This document shows, in pieces, positions 1 through 9,500 of a stretch of 64,000 bases of DNA (position 1 is its first letter; every line of letters begins with the position of its first letter). Below the pieces are notes generated by a model. That model worked only from the letters and a program-made list of their open reading frames with translations. It made no database searches and was not told where the DNA came from. The stretch comes from Chitinophaga pinensis. Lineage in GTDB: Bacteria; Bacteroidota; Bacteroidia; Chitinophagales; Chitinophagaceae. Location: contig LR632930.1 of assembly GCA_902167325.1 (NCBI GenBank), forward strand, positions 1,860,001-1,924,000. The letters are read 5' to 3'. The position numbers and the translations under genes are program-made.

Positions 1-22
1 AGTAATGACCAATTTAATCACT

Positions 23-1438
23 ATGAAGAAGTTCCTCGCAATATGCCTGGCTGCCGGTGGCAGCGTATCTGCAGCCGCTGCGGGCCCGGGTAGCCCTGGT
101 GCCCTGCAGGTTAGCATCCGTCCGAATGCCCAGCTTTCTACACTTATAGATTTTAGTTATCTGAGCAATAGCGGTACCTACGTGGTAAGCAGCCGTATAG
201 CATATAATGAACGCGTGACGAAAACGGTACGCTATCCGCTGGCACCTAAAGCTCAGATTGTTTATCTGAATAACGAAGAATACCTGGTAGGCGCGGGTGA
301 AACACTCATCCTTGAAATGGCATTGGAGAATATTGTACAGTCTGGTAAAGAGCGTTGGGGTGGTGTTGGTCAGGTAGCAGGGAAAACCAAAGCGAAAGCA
401 ATGAAGCATATGCTGCCCCGTATGATCGATTCCGCCTATAATACCGTAGATGTGGCTGTGCCGATGGAAACATTCGACCGGGATATGGCAGCTGTCCGCA
501 GTTTCTTTAATGCGTCTGTAGAGGCTGCAGGCCTTTCTGCTGATGAGCGTGCACTGATAATTGCCTATGAGTCCGGCCGCAGGCTGATGCACAAGCAGTC
601 GTATGTACGCAGCCATCCCGAAGCGGGAAAAATGGAAGGATTTTCCAAATGGTACTACGATGAGTTCGATATCGCTAATCCTCAATTTGATGGAATCGCA
701 CATAACATTGTTCTGAAACAAATCGTGGATGCGTGGTGGACTGGCCGTAAAATGGAAGACCCAAAACTGGCTGACGAATTTGAGATGGTTGATCTGATGC
801 GTTTCGCTAAAGCAGAACTGATGAAGCAGGAGGCTGCTAAAGTCTGGTTGTATTCCGAAACACGTTACCGTCAGTTTTCGACTGCGGTGAAGAATGTTTA
901 CCCGATTTTAAATGGTACTCTAAAACCCTATCCTCAGAAGAAGTACATCGACTCTCTGTATAAAAGTTATGCTGTTATGGACCGCGGTCTTCCCATGCCG
1001 CAGTTCTCGGCTAAGAATGCCGCAGGCAAAACAGTAAAACTGTCAGACTTTAAAGGGAAGATGGTTGTGATGGACTTCTGGGCCAACTGGTGCACCGGAT
1101 GCATCGCTAACCTGCCCAAATTCAAAGCCATTGAAGAAAAGTATAAAGGTAAAGAGGACATTGTTTTCCTCACCATTGCCTGGGAAGAACCCGGTTTCGA
1201 TGAGCTTTGGAGAGAGTTATCCGCCAAACATAAGATCGAAGGGGAACATAACCTGATCCTTACCATCAATCGGAAAAGCAAAGAATACCAGGATTTCTTT
1301 AAAGGTATTTCCCTGACAGGAGTGCCCCGGTATATTGTACTTGACAAAGAAGGCAACTACCTCGATAATTCACTGAGCGTTATGCTGGGCGAGAAAGTAG
1401 AGCAACAGATCTTCGATTTTTATAACGAACAGCAATAA
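23..1438 (+). CDS. TlpA-like thioredoxin-fold protein, exported
   Basis: Likely a periplasmic thiol-disulfide oxidoreductase of the TlpA/AhpC-TSA type. The chosen start gives a clean signal peptide (MKKFLAICLAAGG then an Ala-rich cleavage region); an in-frame ATG six codons upstream exists, and the frame stays open to the window edge. Residues about 25-320 form a long region I cannot assign. The C-terminal 150 residues are a thioredoxin fold with the redox motif WANWCTGC (C357, C360) and a cis-Pro segment GVPRYIV. The next gene starts within 30 nt and the third gene is another TlpA-like protein, so these look like one operon, probably the tail of a larger unit outside the window. The redox partner cannot be told from sequence. 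Confidence 0.85.
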   Translation: MKKFLAICLAAGGSVSAAAAGPGSPGALQVSIRPNAQLSTLIDFSYLSNSGTYVVSSRIAYNERVTKTVRYPLAPKAQIVYLNNEEYLVGAGETLILEMALENIVQSGKERWGGVGQVAGKTKAKAMKHMLPRMIDSAYNTVDVAVPMETFDRDMAAVRSFFNASVEAAGLSADERALIIAYESGRRLMHKQSYVRSHPEAGKMEGFSKWYYDEFDIANPQFDGIAHNIVLKQIVDAWWTGRKMEDPKLADEFEMVDLMRFAKAELMKQEAAKVWLYSETRYRQFSTAVKNVYPILNGTLKPYPQKKYIDSLYKSYAVMDRGLPMPQFSAKNAAGKTVKLSDFKGKMVVMDFWANWCTGCIANLPKFKAIEEKYKGKEDIVFLTIAWEEPGFDELWRELSAKHKIEGEHNLILTINRKSKEYQDFFKGISLTGVPRYIVLDKEGNYLDNSLSVMLGEKVEQQIFDFYNEQQ

Positions 1439-1464
1439 ATAAATTGGTCAACCTGCAACTCAGA

Positions 1465-3993
1465 ATGGCGCTGCTAATGGCAGCGCTTGCCTGCTACATG
1501 TCTGTGAAGGCGCAACAGTCGCCTCCAAAAGGATATGACCCGGTAGCAGCCTTCGCCCCCATCAGTTATGCTCCTGTAAGCCAGCTGCGCACAGCAGCCG
1601 GTACTCCCGGAGCTGGGTACTGGCAGAACAATGCTGATTATTCAGTAGCAATCACCCTCGATACGCTTACACGAGGAGTGAAAGGCAATGTTGCCATTAA
1701 GTATACGAATAACAGTCCGGATACGCTGTCGTACCTATGGGTGCTGGCGGGGCAAAACCGTTTCCGTGCAGATTCCAGGGAAACCCAGCTTACGCCGCCT
1801 ACAGGCAGCCGCTTTGGGATCACGGAATATACAGAAGGTTGTGTCATTGAATCGCTGATGGCGGATAAGCGGCCTGCTACATTTGAGGTGAACGGTAAGT
1901 TTATCCGTATTGGGCTGGCCTCACCTCTGGCGCCGGGTAAAACTATTCGTTTGGATATTGCGTACCATTTCATACTACCTGCGAAAGGCGGGGATTTTAT
2001 GGGTGTGCTGGAAACGAAGCATGGCGGTGTATACCAGTATTCGAGCGTGTTTCCCCGCATGTGTGTGTACGACGACCAGTTGGGCTGGAATACCCATGCA
2101 TCCCAGTATTATGTGGAAACAGGAAGTATAGACATGCGGATTACCGCGCCCGCCAATATGATTGTTCAGGGTACAGGCTTGCTGGTGAATCCGGAAGCTT
2201 TACTGAGTTCTGATGTGCTGCGCCGGTACCGTAAGGCAGGCGAAAGTGATACAGCAATACGTGTCCGCACTGCGGGGGAGCCTGTAAATACAAAGGGCAA
2301 CGGTATGCTCACCTGGCATTTCAGGGAGCCGCGTGCAGGTGATGGCATCTGGGCTGCTTCGGCAGCCTTCAACTGGGATGCCCTCCGTACCAAACTCCCT
2401 GATGGCCGGAGTATTCCCGTGATGGCGCTATACCCTCCCGGCAGCCATGCTGAGTGGGACACCAGCGCTACCGCTATGCGCCGCATTCTTAATACTTATT
2501 GCCAGCAATGGCCTTCCTATCCCTATTCCAGTTGTGTTAACATCGCCGGGTCTATTACCGGCGTGGCCTCCCCGGGCGTGTCTGTTCTTCATTACAGGGA
2601 AAGCAGCTCCGGCGCTACCGTCTGGCTGAAAACCAATCACGAGCTCGGGCACGCCTGGTTTAACCTGATGGTGGCTGCAGACAGCCGCCATGGCTGGATG
2701 TGTGAAGGGCAAAACGTATTGATCAATCACCTGAATTCTACCATCCTGGGTTGTGAACCTCCCTTTGAAATAGAAAAAGCATCGGAGGTATTCGGGAAAG
2801 GCATGAGCCGGGTGCCGGTAAGCACCCGCTTCGGCAGTATGCCACAGCGGGATATGGGCGTGCTGATATATATGAAGCCTGCCTATGCTTTGTTGCTTTT
2901 GCGTAATGCGGTACTTGGTCCTGCCCGGTTCGATGACGCCTTCCGCCGATACATCGCCTCATGGTCGTTCCGCCACCCTGTGCCGGATGATTTCTACCGT
3001 GCCATGGAAAACGCGGCAGGGGAAGATTTATCGTGGTTCTGGCGCGCATGGTTTTTAACAGATGCACAGCTTGATCAGGGCGTATTGCAGGCGCAATATG
3101 CCGGTCAGAAGCCTGCCAGCGGTATTCTCATTACTCTCGTGAATAAAAGAGAAATGCCCATGCCGGTAGATTTGATCGTGCGTGAATTCAACGGTAAAAC
3201 ACACCGCGTGAAATTACCTGTGCAGGTATGGGAATGGAATGATAAGCATCAGTTGAAAGTTGCCACTACTTCACCAGTACAATACATCCTGCTCGATCCC
3301 GATAATCAGTTACCGGATACCGACCGTTCCAATAATATCTGGACCGGAAGCGGAACAAGCCCGCTTGGTAAGGCAGCCATGAAAGCCAATGAAGTGGTAG
3401 ACAGGTATCTGAATGCCATTGGCGGAAAAGCAAAGATTGCGGGCGTTAAATCTGTAGAGATGGAATACACCGGCGGGCAACAAAACTCAGTGATCTGGCG
3501 GCACCGACATCAGGCTGCCGGTGAAGGTTCCTGGCGTATAGGGCTTGAAATGAAGGCCATCAAACTTGCGCTTAAGCAGATTGATGTGGCAGACAGTATT
3601 CAGTTTCAGCAGCTGGGGCAACCCGTACCTGTTTCCGCTGCCGGGGCTGATGAAATCCGCCGTTCTACCGAAGCCTTTCCTGAACTGAGGTTCTTTGATA
3701 AAGGGAATCATGTGAGGCTTTCTGATTCACTGCATTTCATACACGGTATGGAAACGTACCAGATCACTGTAACAACAACTGCAGGCAACAAATGGCGCTA
3801 CTATTACGACCTTACCACAGGGTTAAAGGTGCGGGAAGAGTTTGCCGGGCGCGATGCCCCGCAGGTATATGTTATGAGGGTTTTCTCCGGATATGAAATG
3901 ACCGGAGGTATCCTGTGGCCCAAACTGATTTACCTGCAGGAAGAAGGCGGGAAAACTGATTTATTCGAACGTACACATTTTTCAACGCTATAA
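1465..3993 (+). CDS. M1-family-like zinc metallopeptidase, exported
   Basis: Gluzincin-type peptidase predicted to act in the periplasm. An N-terminal beta domain is followed by the zinc site HELGH (H392, E393, H396) and WMCEG (E414), the M1 arrangement in which both His and the downstream Glu bind zinc. Spacing between the second His and the Glu is 17 residues rather than the canonical 18. The last 200 residues, after an AIGGKAKI segment, resemble the beta-rich tail found on other Bacteroidota peptidases. Start: a TTG lies 21 nt upstream, five bases after the previous stop, but the ATG used here opens directly onto the signal peptide MALLMAALACYMSVKA. It sits between two TlpA-like genes in an apparent operon. 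Substrate unknown. Confidence 0.82.
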   Translation: MALLMAALACYMSVKAQQSPPKGYDPVAAFAPISYAPVSQLRTAAGTPGAGYWQNNADYSVAITLDTLTRGVKGNVAIKYTNNSPDTLSYLWVLAGQNRFRADSRETQLTPPTGSRFGITEYTEGCVIESLMADKRPATFEVNGKFIRIGLASPLAPGKTIRLDIAYHFILPAKGGDFMGVLETKHGGVYQYSSVFPRMCVYDDQLGWNTHASQYYVETGSIDMRITAPANMIVQGTGLLVNPEALLSSDVLRRYRKAGESDTAIRVRTAGEPVNTKGNGMLTWHFREPRAGDGIWAASAAFNWDALRTKLPDGRSIPVMALYPPGSHAEWDTSATAMRRILNTYCQQWPSYPYSSCVNIAGSITGVASPGVSVLHYRESSSGATVWLKTNHELGHAWFNLMVAADSRHGWMCEGQNVLINHLNSTILGCEPPFEIEKASEVFGKGMSRVPVSTRFGSMPQRDMGVLIYMKPAYALLLLRNAVLGPARFDDAFRRYIASWSFRHPVPDDFYRAMENAAGEDLSWFWRAWFLTDAQLDQGVLQAQYAGQKPASGILITLVNKREMPMPVDLIVREFNGKTHRVKLPVQVWEWNDKHQLKVATTSPVQYILLDPDNQLPDTDRSNNIWTGSGTSPLGKAAMKANEVVDRYLNAIGGKAKIAGVKSVEMEYTGGQQNSVIWRHRHQAAGEGSWRIGLEMKAIKLALKQIDVADSIQFQQLGQPVPVSAAGADEIRRSTEAFPELRFFDKGNHVRLSDSLHFIHGMETYQITVTTTAGNKWRYYYDLTTGLKVREEFAGRDAPQVYVMRVFSGYEMTGGILWPKLIYLQEEGGKTDLFERTHFSTL

Positions 3994-4003
3994 ATCTATT
4001 CGC

Positions 4004-5113
4004 ATGAAACAAATAATGACCGGGATGGCGCTGCTGGCCTCCATGAATTGCCTGGCCCAGGATAAACTGGAAATCAATGCCCGGATAGACGGGTTGCCGG
4101 AAGGGGAGAAAGTTTATTTCTGGCGCCCGCTGGGAAGCAAAACAGATTCCGTTTATGTGAAGAATGGTGGTTTTACCGCTACGCTCGACATGAAAGAGGG
4201 AGGATCTACCTACGTTGTTTTTGTTGGAAACGGAGGCGATGAATCGCATGGCACTTTCCTTTACCTCGAAGGCGGTAAACTGAACATTAAAGGTAAAGGA
4301 CCGTATTTCAAGGATGCGGAATTTACCGGCAGCAAGTTTGTGCAGGATTGGAAGATGATTGAGCAGGACGTGCTGAAGAAAGACCTGAAGGAAGATGAGA
4401 TTACCAAAATCGAAGCGGAAATGAATACGGCCACGCAGGTAGGTGACCATGATGCGCTCCAGGAACTGTCTGCCAAAGCGGCGCAGCTGAAAGGCGAGCA
4501 GATTAAACTGGCAATAGATTGGGTGAATAAGCATCCTGATGTCAGCGCGGCATCTTACCTGATGAACGCTTACCTGGGAAATCTTCCGAAGCATGAATTC
4601 ATGGCAATGGTGGATAAGCTCGGCCCCAATGTTAAAAATACCTTTACCATTAAGTATATGATGGAGCAGAGAACAGGTATGAGCGCTGATTTTATGGCGA
4701 AGGTTGGTAAGGCTGCTCCTGCTATTGAAGTGAAGGACAATGCAGGAAAAACGGTTACGCTGAGCAACTTCAAAGGTAAAGTAGTGCTGCTTGATTTCTG
4801 GGCCAGCTGGTGTAAGCCCTGCCGTGAACAGAACCCTCACCTCATTAAAGTGTATGAAAAATACAAAGCGAAAGGCTTCGAAATTCTGTCTGTTTCTCTG
4901 GACGAAGACAAGAATAAATGGCTGAAAGCGGTAGCAGAGGATAAACTGACCTGGACGCAGGTTGTAGGCGATAAAGGGGGTGAAAGCAAGATCGCCAAAG
5001 ACTATAAAGTATTTGCACTGCCTTCTACCATTGTAATTGACCGGGAAGGTAATATCCTGAAAATTGGTATCACCCCGGCAGATCTTGAGCAGTTACTCGA
5101 AAAAACACTGTAA
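4004..5113 (+). CDS. TlpA-family thioredoxin with DUF4369-like N-terminus, exported
   Basis: Periplasmic thiol-disulfide oxidoreductase. The signal peptide (MKQIMTGMALLASMNCLAQ) is followed by a beta-rich DUF4369-like domain (about residues 22-115), a charged helical linker, and an AhpC-TSA/thioredoxin domain from about residue 235. The active site is WASWCKPC with C270 and C273, and the cis-Pro loop is ALPSTIVID. About 369 residues is normal for this architecture in Bacteroidota, where such genes accompany SusC/SusD or peptidase genes. It begins 10 nt after the metallopeptidase stop, so co-transcription is likely, and it is followed by a strong hairpin that probably ends the unit. Confidence 0.9.
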   Translation: MKQIMTGMALLASMNCLAQDKLEINARIDGLPEGEKVYFWRPLGSKTDSVYVKNGGFTATLDMKEGGSTYVVFVGNGGDESHGTFLYLEGGKLNIKGKGPYFKDAEFTGSKFVQDWKMIEQDVLKKDLKEDEITKIEAEMNTATQVGDHDALQELSAKAAQLKGEQIKLAIDWVNKHPDVSAASYLMNAYLGNLPKHEFMAMVDKLGPNVKNTFTIKYMMEQRTGMSADFMAKVGKAAPAIEVKDNAGKTVTLSNFKGKVVLLDFWASWCKPCREQNPHLIKVYEKYKAKGFEILSVSLDEDKNKWLKAVAEDKLTWTQVVGDKGGESKIAKDYKVFALPSTIVIDREGNILKIGITPADLEQLLEKTL

Positions 5114-5145
5114 GTACTCCCCATATATTTCATCCGTTCATGATT

Positions 5146-5183
5146 GCCAATGCCCCTCCGGTACTATCCGGAGGGGCATTGGC
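5146..5183 (+). terminator. Hairpin after the TlpA/peptidase operon
   Basis: Perfect 16-bp inverted repeat (GCCAATGCCCCTCCGG and its complement) with a 6-nt loop, 33 nt after the stop. There is no T-tract, so it may work as an RNA-stabilising hairpin or a factor-assisted terminator. Confidence 0.6.
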
Positions 5184-5201
5184 ATTAAAGCGGTTGGTCT
5201 T

Positions 5202-5355
5202 ACGGTATTTGAAGCTTATTTGAAGCAGTTGTCTACGGTGCATCTATGGGTCGTCTACGTGTCAGTTATGGGTGAATTAGCAGTAAAGTGCGTCGATGAG
5301 GTGGACTTGAGGCGGAGGTGATGCGGAAGTGATGTGGATGCAGTGTGAAGGTGAT
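5202..5355. repeat. Array of 14 degenerate 11-bp tandem repeats
   Basis: In a fixed 11-bp register the sequence reads as ACGGTATTTGA, AGCTTATTTGA, AGCAGTTGTCT, ACGGTGCATCT, ATGGGTCGTCT and so on to GCGGAGGTGAT, GCGGAAGTGAT, GTGGATGCAGT, GTGAAGGTGAT. Every unit starts with a purine, most have G at position 3 or 4, and neighbouring units resemble each other more than distant ones. CGGTTGGTCTT at 5191-5201 may be a fifteenth unit. An 11-bp period does not keep a reading frame, so coding is unlikely. The array lies between the convergent ends of the TlpA gene and the hypothetical gene on the minus strand. The rest of this roughly 380-bp gene-free stretch holds only the hairpin above and a G-rich tail near 5370-5420. 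Confidence 0.7.
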
Positions 5356-5495
5356 AACAGGCTGTAAAAGGGAGGGCCGGGCGCCTGCGGCCCATGGCAC
5401 TGGCTGGCGGAGGAGGGGCCTGCCGGTTAGATTTGGGTTCCAAACTTATTGATATTAAAATACTTACAACAAAAATACCCTGTTATGGCTAAGGG

Positions 5496-6260
5496 CTATT
5501 CCCGTTGGATGTGAACCTGATTTTCCGGAACGGTAGTGGATGCCCCGGGATTGGGTAATAAGAAGCTAGTGCGGGGCTTTTCTTTGGTGTGGGTAACCTG
5601 CGGAGCCTGCTCTTCCACAACGGCTACAATATCTGCAGCTTCGCTCTTCTTGTCGCGGATATCGAAATCCTCAGTAAAAAGCTTTACCTGTAATACTACC
5701 AGTAAGGTGCCTTTGCCGGGTACATTTACGCGCAAATCCGCCCCTTCGAAATAGTGGAACTCTTTGTTGAGATCGATTTTCAGGTGGGCTGTATCTGTGC
5801 CTTTAATAGTACGGGTGCTGAAGTCGATGCGGGTAGCAATTACTTTCAGCTCCATGCGGAGGGCATCTCCATAACCTTGAATGAACTGTGCAGGTATGTG
5901 CAGGGAGCCGTCTTTTTTAAATTCAGTTTTGCTGCCGAAGAACCTGTCCAGCCCGGTGTAGCCTTTGAAGCGGAAATTAAGCAGCCCTGCGTGGTTGTTT
6001 CTGCCCGCTCCCAGGATGTAGCTGTTGAGGCGGTTTACCAGCACATGGTCCGGGTGGATGTTTAATTCAGGCGTAATAGCATGCCGGATAAGGGCGCCCT
6101 TTCGGCTGGCAGCACCGAATACTTTTGCCGCACGGCGGGTGTTATCCGTTTGCCGTACTGTTTGTGGTACTGTACGTAAACAGTGTTTGCCGTTGCGCTC
6201 GTACGAGATAATGTTGCCGAGCCGGCCTTTAAATGGAATGAGAGAATCTAAGATTGCCAT
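5496..6260 (-). CDS. Conserved-looking hypothetical protein (possibly DUF6266-like)
   Basis: 254 residues, no signal peptide and no membrane segment. The N-terminus (MAILDSLIPFKGRLGNIISY) followed by a stretch rich in Arg, Asn and Ala resembles the opening of DUF6266-type Bacteroidota proteins, but I make that link only from memory of the general pattern. The C-terminal half is beta-rich with alternating polar and hydrophobic residues and a long run of valine and leucine strands, and ends in a low-complexity hydrophilic tail. It is a single gene, convergent with the TlpA operon. The 11-bp repeat array starts about 140 nt past its stop. No function is proposed. Confidence 0.6.
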   Translation of the reverse strand: MAILDSLIPFKGRLGNIISYERNGKHCLRTVPQTVRQTDNTRRAAKVFGAASRKGALIRHAITPELNIHPDHVLVNRLNSYILGAGRNNHAGLLNFRFKGYTGLDRFFGSKTEFKKDGSLHIPAQFIQGYGDALRMELKVIATRIDFSTRTIKGTDTAHLKIDLNKEFHYFEGADLRVNVPGKGTLLVVLQVKLFTEDFDIRDKKSEAADIVAVVEEQAPQVTHTKEKPRTSFLLPNPGASTTVPENQVHIQRE

Positions 6261-6523
6261 AACAAGGTGTTTTAGTTGTTGAAGCTAAATTTACGAATAG
6301 CGCGCCGGAGTAATCAGGGCGCGGGTTTAGAGGCTATTCAACACCACGGTATTACGGTTTGCTGAACTACGAAATTCCAAAGCAGTCAGGATGAATAATT
6401 TCGAAGCTAACAGTATCAGGGTTTAGAAGTTTTCGAAAATTGCAATATTTCCGGAATGCTGCTCACCAACCGGGACGCAATAAAATTCAGTATCTTGTTA
6501 AAGCTTTCAACAAGTTGGGTATT

Positions 6524-9500
6524 ATGCAAAGAAGGGAGTTCCTGAAAAATTCACTGATAACGGCTACGGGTGTATTGATATTGCCGGCATTGAGCAGTGC
6601 GGGTGTAAATGATGAGCCGTTTAACCCGGCCGCTTTTATGCGGCCACCGGCCCGGTACCGTCCGCAGGTATTCTGGATGTGGCAGAACGGTCATGTTTCA
6701 AAAGAAGGTATTACGAAGGATCTGGAAGCCATGCGGCAGATGGGGCTTGGCGGTGCAATGCTGTTTAATGTGGAAGCAGCGGTACCTAAAGGACCAATAG
6801 ACATGGGAGGGGAGCAGTGGCGGCAGATGATCCTGTTTACTATGCAGGAAGCACAACGTCTGCAACTGCAGATCACATTGCATAACTCATCAGGGTTTTC
6901 CGGGACCGGTGGTCCATTCGTTCAGCCGGATCAGAGCATGCAGCAGTTGGTATGGCGAACTGTGCAGGCAGTACCTGAAACAAAGGCGTACCAACTTCCA
7001 CAGCCTTTTTCGAAACTCGGATTCTATAAAGACGTTGCAGTGCTGGCTTTCCCGGAACTGCCGGAACCATTTACGCATAAATTATTGCTAAACGGGGAAG
7101 CGGCAGATATTCTCATGCTTTCTGACGAGCAACCTGAAACGGCATTGCGGTTAGAAAAGACGGGAGAGCTTGTATTTGAGTTTACTGTAGTAAGTACCAT
7201 CCAGTCCGTAACCATCTGGCGCAAACCGGAAGTGCCTGCGGATGTATATAACGGCCCTCCGGATAATCCTCCCATATTAACATTGGAAAGCAGTACGGAT
7301 GGTGTGAATTATGCGCCTGTCTGCACTATTTCCATGCCGCAGTTACGTAAAATGAATGCACCCGGTGCTGCGGTTTTTCCTGCTGTAAATACGAAATTCC
7401 TCCGCCTGAAAACCAATACGGCTACCTGGTTGTCCGGGATACGCTGGCATGCCCATGCGGGCGTGTACAACTGGCCGGGTAAAGCAAATTTCTATCAGTA
7501 TGTACCCGTTGCTACTACGGAACTACCTGCAACGGAAGGTATCAATGAAGGGGATGTGCTGGATCTTACGCATCTGTTGCAACAGGATGATATGCTTCAC
7601 TGGAGCCCGCCGGCAGGGCACTGGACAATCCTGCGGATTGGCCATACTCCAACCGGGCAGCCGGGGGCTTCGCAACCGGATGCTGCTGCAGGGCTGGAGC
7701 TGGACAAATTCAGTCGTAAGGCAGTAGACGCCTGGTGGCAGCATATGGACGATTACATCTTCAACGATCTGCGGTCCTGCGCTGCCTTCAGTGGCCTGGA
7801 GATCGATAGTTGGGAAGTTGGGGTACAGAACTGGACGCAGCAAATGCCGGAAGCATTTATTGACAGTAACAATTACAGTATTACTCCATGGCTCCCTGCA
7901 CTAACGGGGCGCATCGTGAATAATTCTACGGCCACTGATGCCTTTCTTTCCGATTTCAGAAAAACGCAGGCTAGGCTTGTGGCAAAAGAATATTATGCTG
8001 GTTTTAAAGCGCATTGCAATGGAAAAGGCTGGCATTTATGGGGGGAGCCTTATGGAGACGGAATGTTCGACAGCCTGCAAATAACGCAGGAACTAGACCT
8101 GCCTATGGGAGAATTCTGGACGCGTTATGCACCTGGATCTATGAATGCCATCAGCACAGCACTTTCTGCAGGGCATACTGCAGGTAAGCGCGTTATAGGT
8201 GCAGAAGCATTTACAGGGTTGCCGGAAACTTCCCGCTGGACGGATTATCCGTATTCCCACAAAGTGCAGGGCGATCATTTTTATTCAATGGGTATCAACC
8301 ACCTGATGTTTCATACTATGGTGCACCAACCCTACCGGTATGGTGCACCCGGCTTTTCCATGGCTCATTTTGGTTCCCATTTCGACCGCACCAATCCATG
8401 GATGCCTTTTGCCAGTGGCTGGACAGATTACCTGACACGTACACAGTACCTCCTGCAGCAGGGGCATTATGCTGCAGATTTCGTATTCTTTAAAGGGGAA
8501 GAACCTTCCGCTACCATACCTGACATCGATCTTGCCTCGCCCGCAGCCCCTACCGGATATGGTGCTGATGTGATGGGGCCGGATGCATTGTTCAGTGATA
8601 TCAGCATCCGGCAACATGAAATCGTATTTCCGGACGGGATGAAGTATAAAGTAATGGCGCTGATCCAGCAGCAAAGCATGTCTGTCCGCGTACTGCAAAA
8701 GCTGAAAGCTCTGGTGGAGAATGGTATGTGGCTGGCAGTAAATGAGAAACCGGCATCATTACCTGGGCTGGATGGTGAACAGGCTGAACAGGAAGCACTG
8801 GTCAATGCCATATGGGGCGATCTGGATGGGGTAACGGTAAAGGAACACAGTTTGGGAAAGGGAACGGTTTACCGTGGCAAATTGCTGGCAGAAATCATTC
8901 AATTACCCCCTGATTTTACCTATACTGCTCCGCGGCGGGATGCGGCTATTCGTTTCACGCATCGCTGTACAGCTACAGCAGATATTTATTTTGTAAGTAA
9001 CCGTCTTCGCCGGCATGAGCGTATTACGGCAGCGTTCCGGGTGAAAGGTATGCAGCCTGAACTATGGAATGCAGAAAACGGAAGTATTACGGAGGTGCTG
9101 ATGTACGAAACAACAGAACATGGTATCCGTATACCGATGGAGTTTACTCCGGGAGGGTCCTGGCTTGTGGTATTCCGGAAGCCTTTGACAGGTAAAGGCA
9201 TCCGGTCTTTATTGCAAGACGGGAATATCCTTGCAGCAACGCATCCCTATGTTGTGCCGGAAGCCACGCAATGGAAGCGGGTACGGCAAACTTTTTCAAT
9301 AGAAGTATGGATAAAGCCCGATTCGTATGCTATGCCGGGGAAAGGATATGTGGTGTTCCCTGCTGAGGGAGAAGTGGTGTATGGAAAAGGCATCACCACT
9401 GCAGGTATTGCCGCTGGGCAGAATGTAATCCGCATTTGTGAACGGTCTAAAGGTGCTGCATATTTCTCAAAAGATGTAGTGGCAGTGTATGCTCCTGTTT

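Noticed and set aside
3872..4840. 322-residue antisense frame across the peptidase end and the TlpA gene
   Set aside because: Runs through two real genes, with no motif or export signal.
5202..5355. CRISPR array
   Set aside because: Units are 11 bp, contiguous and degenerate, with no spacers and no cas genes.
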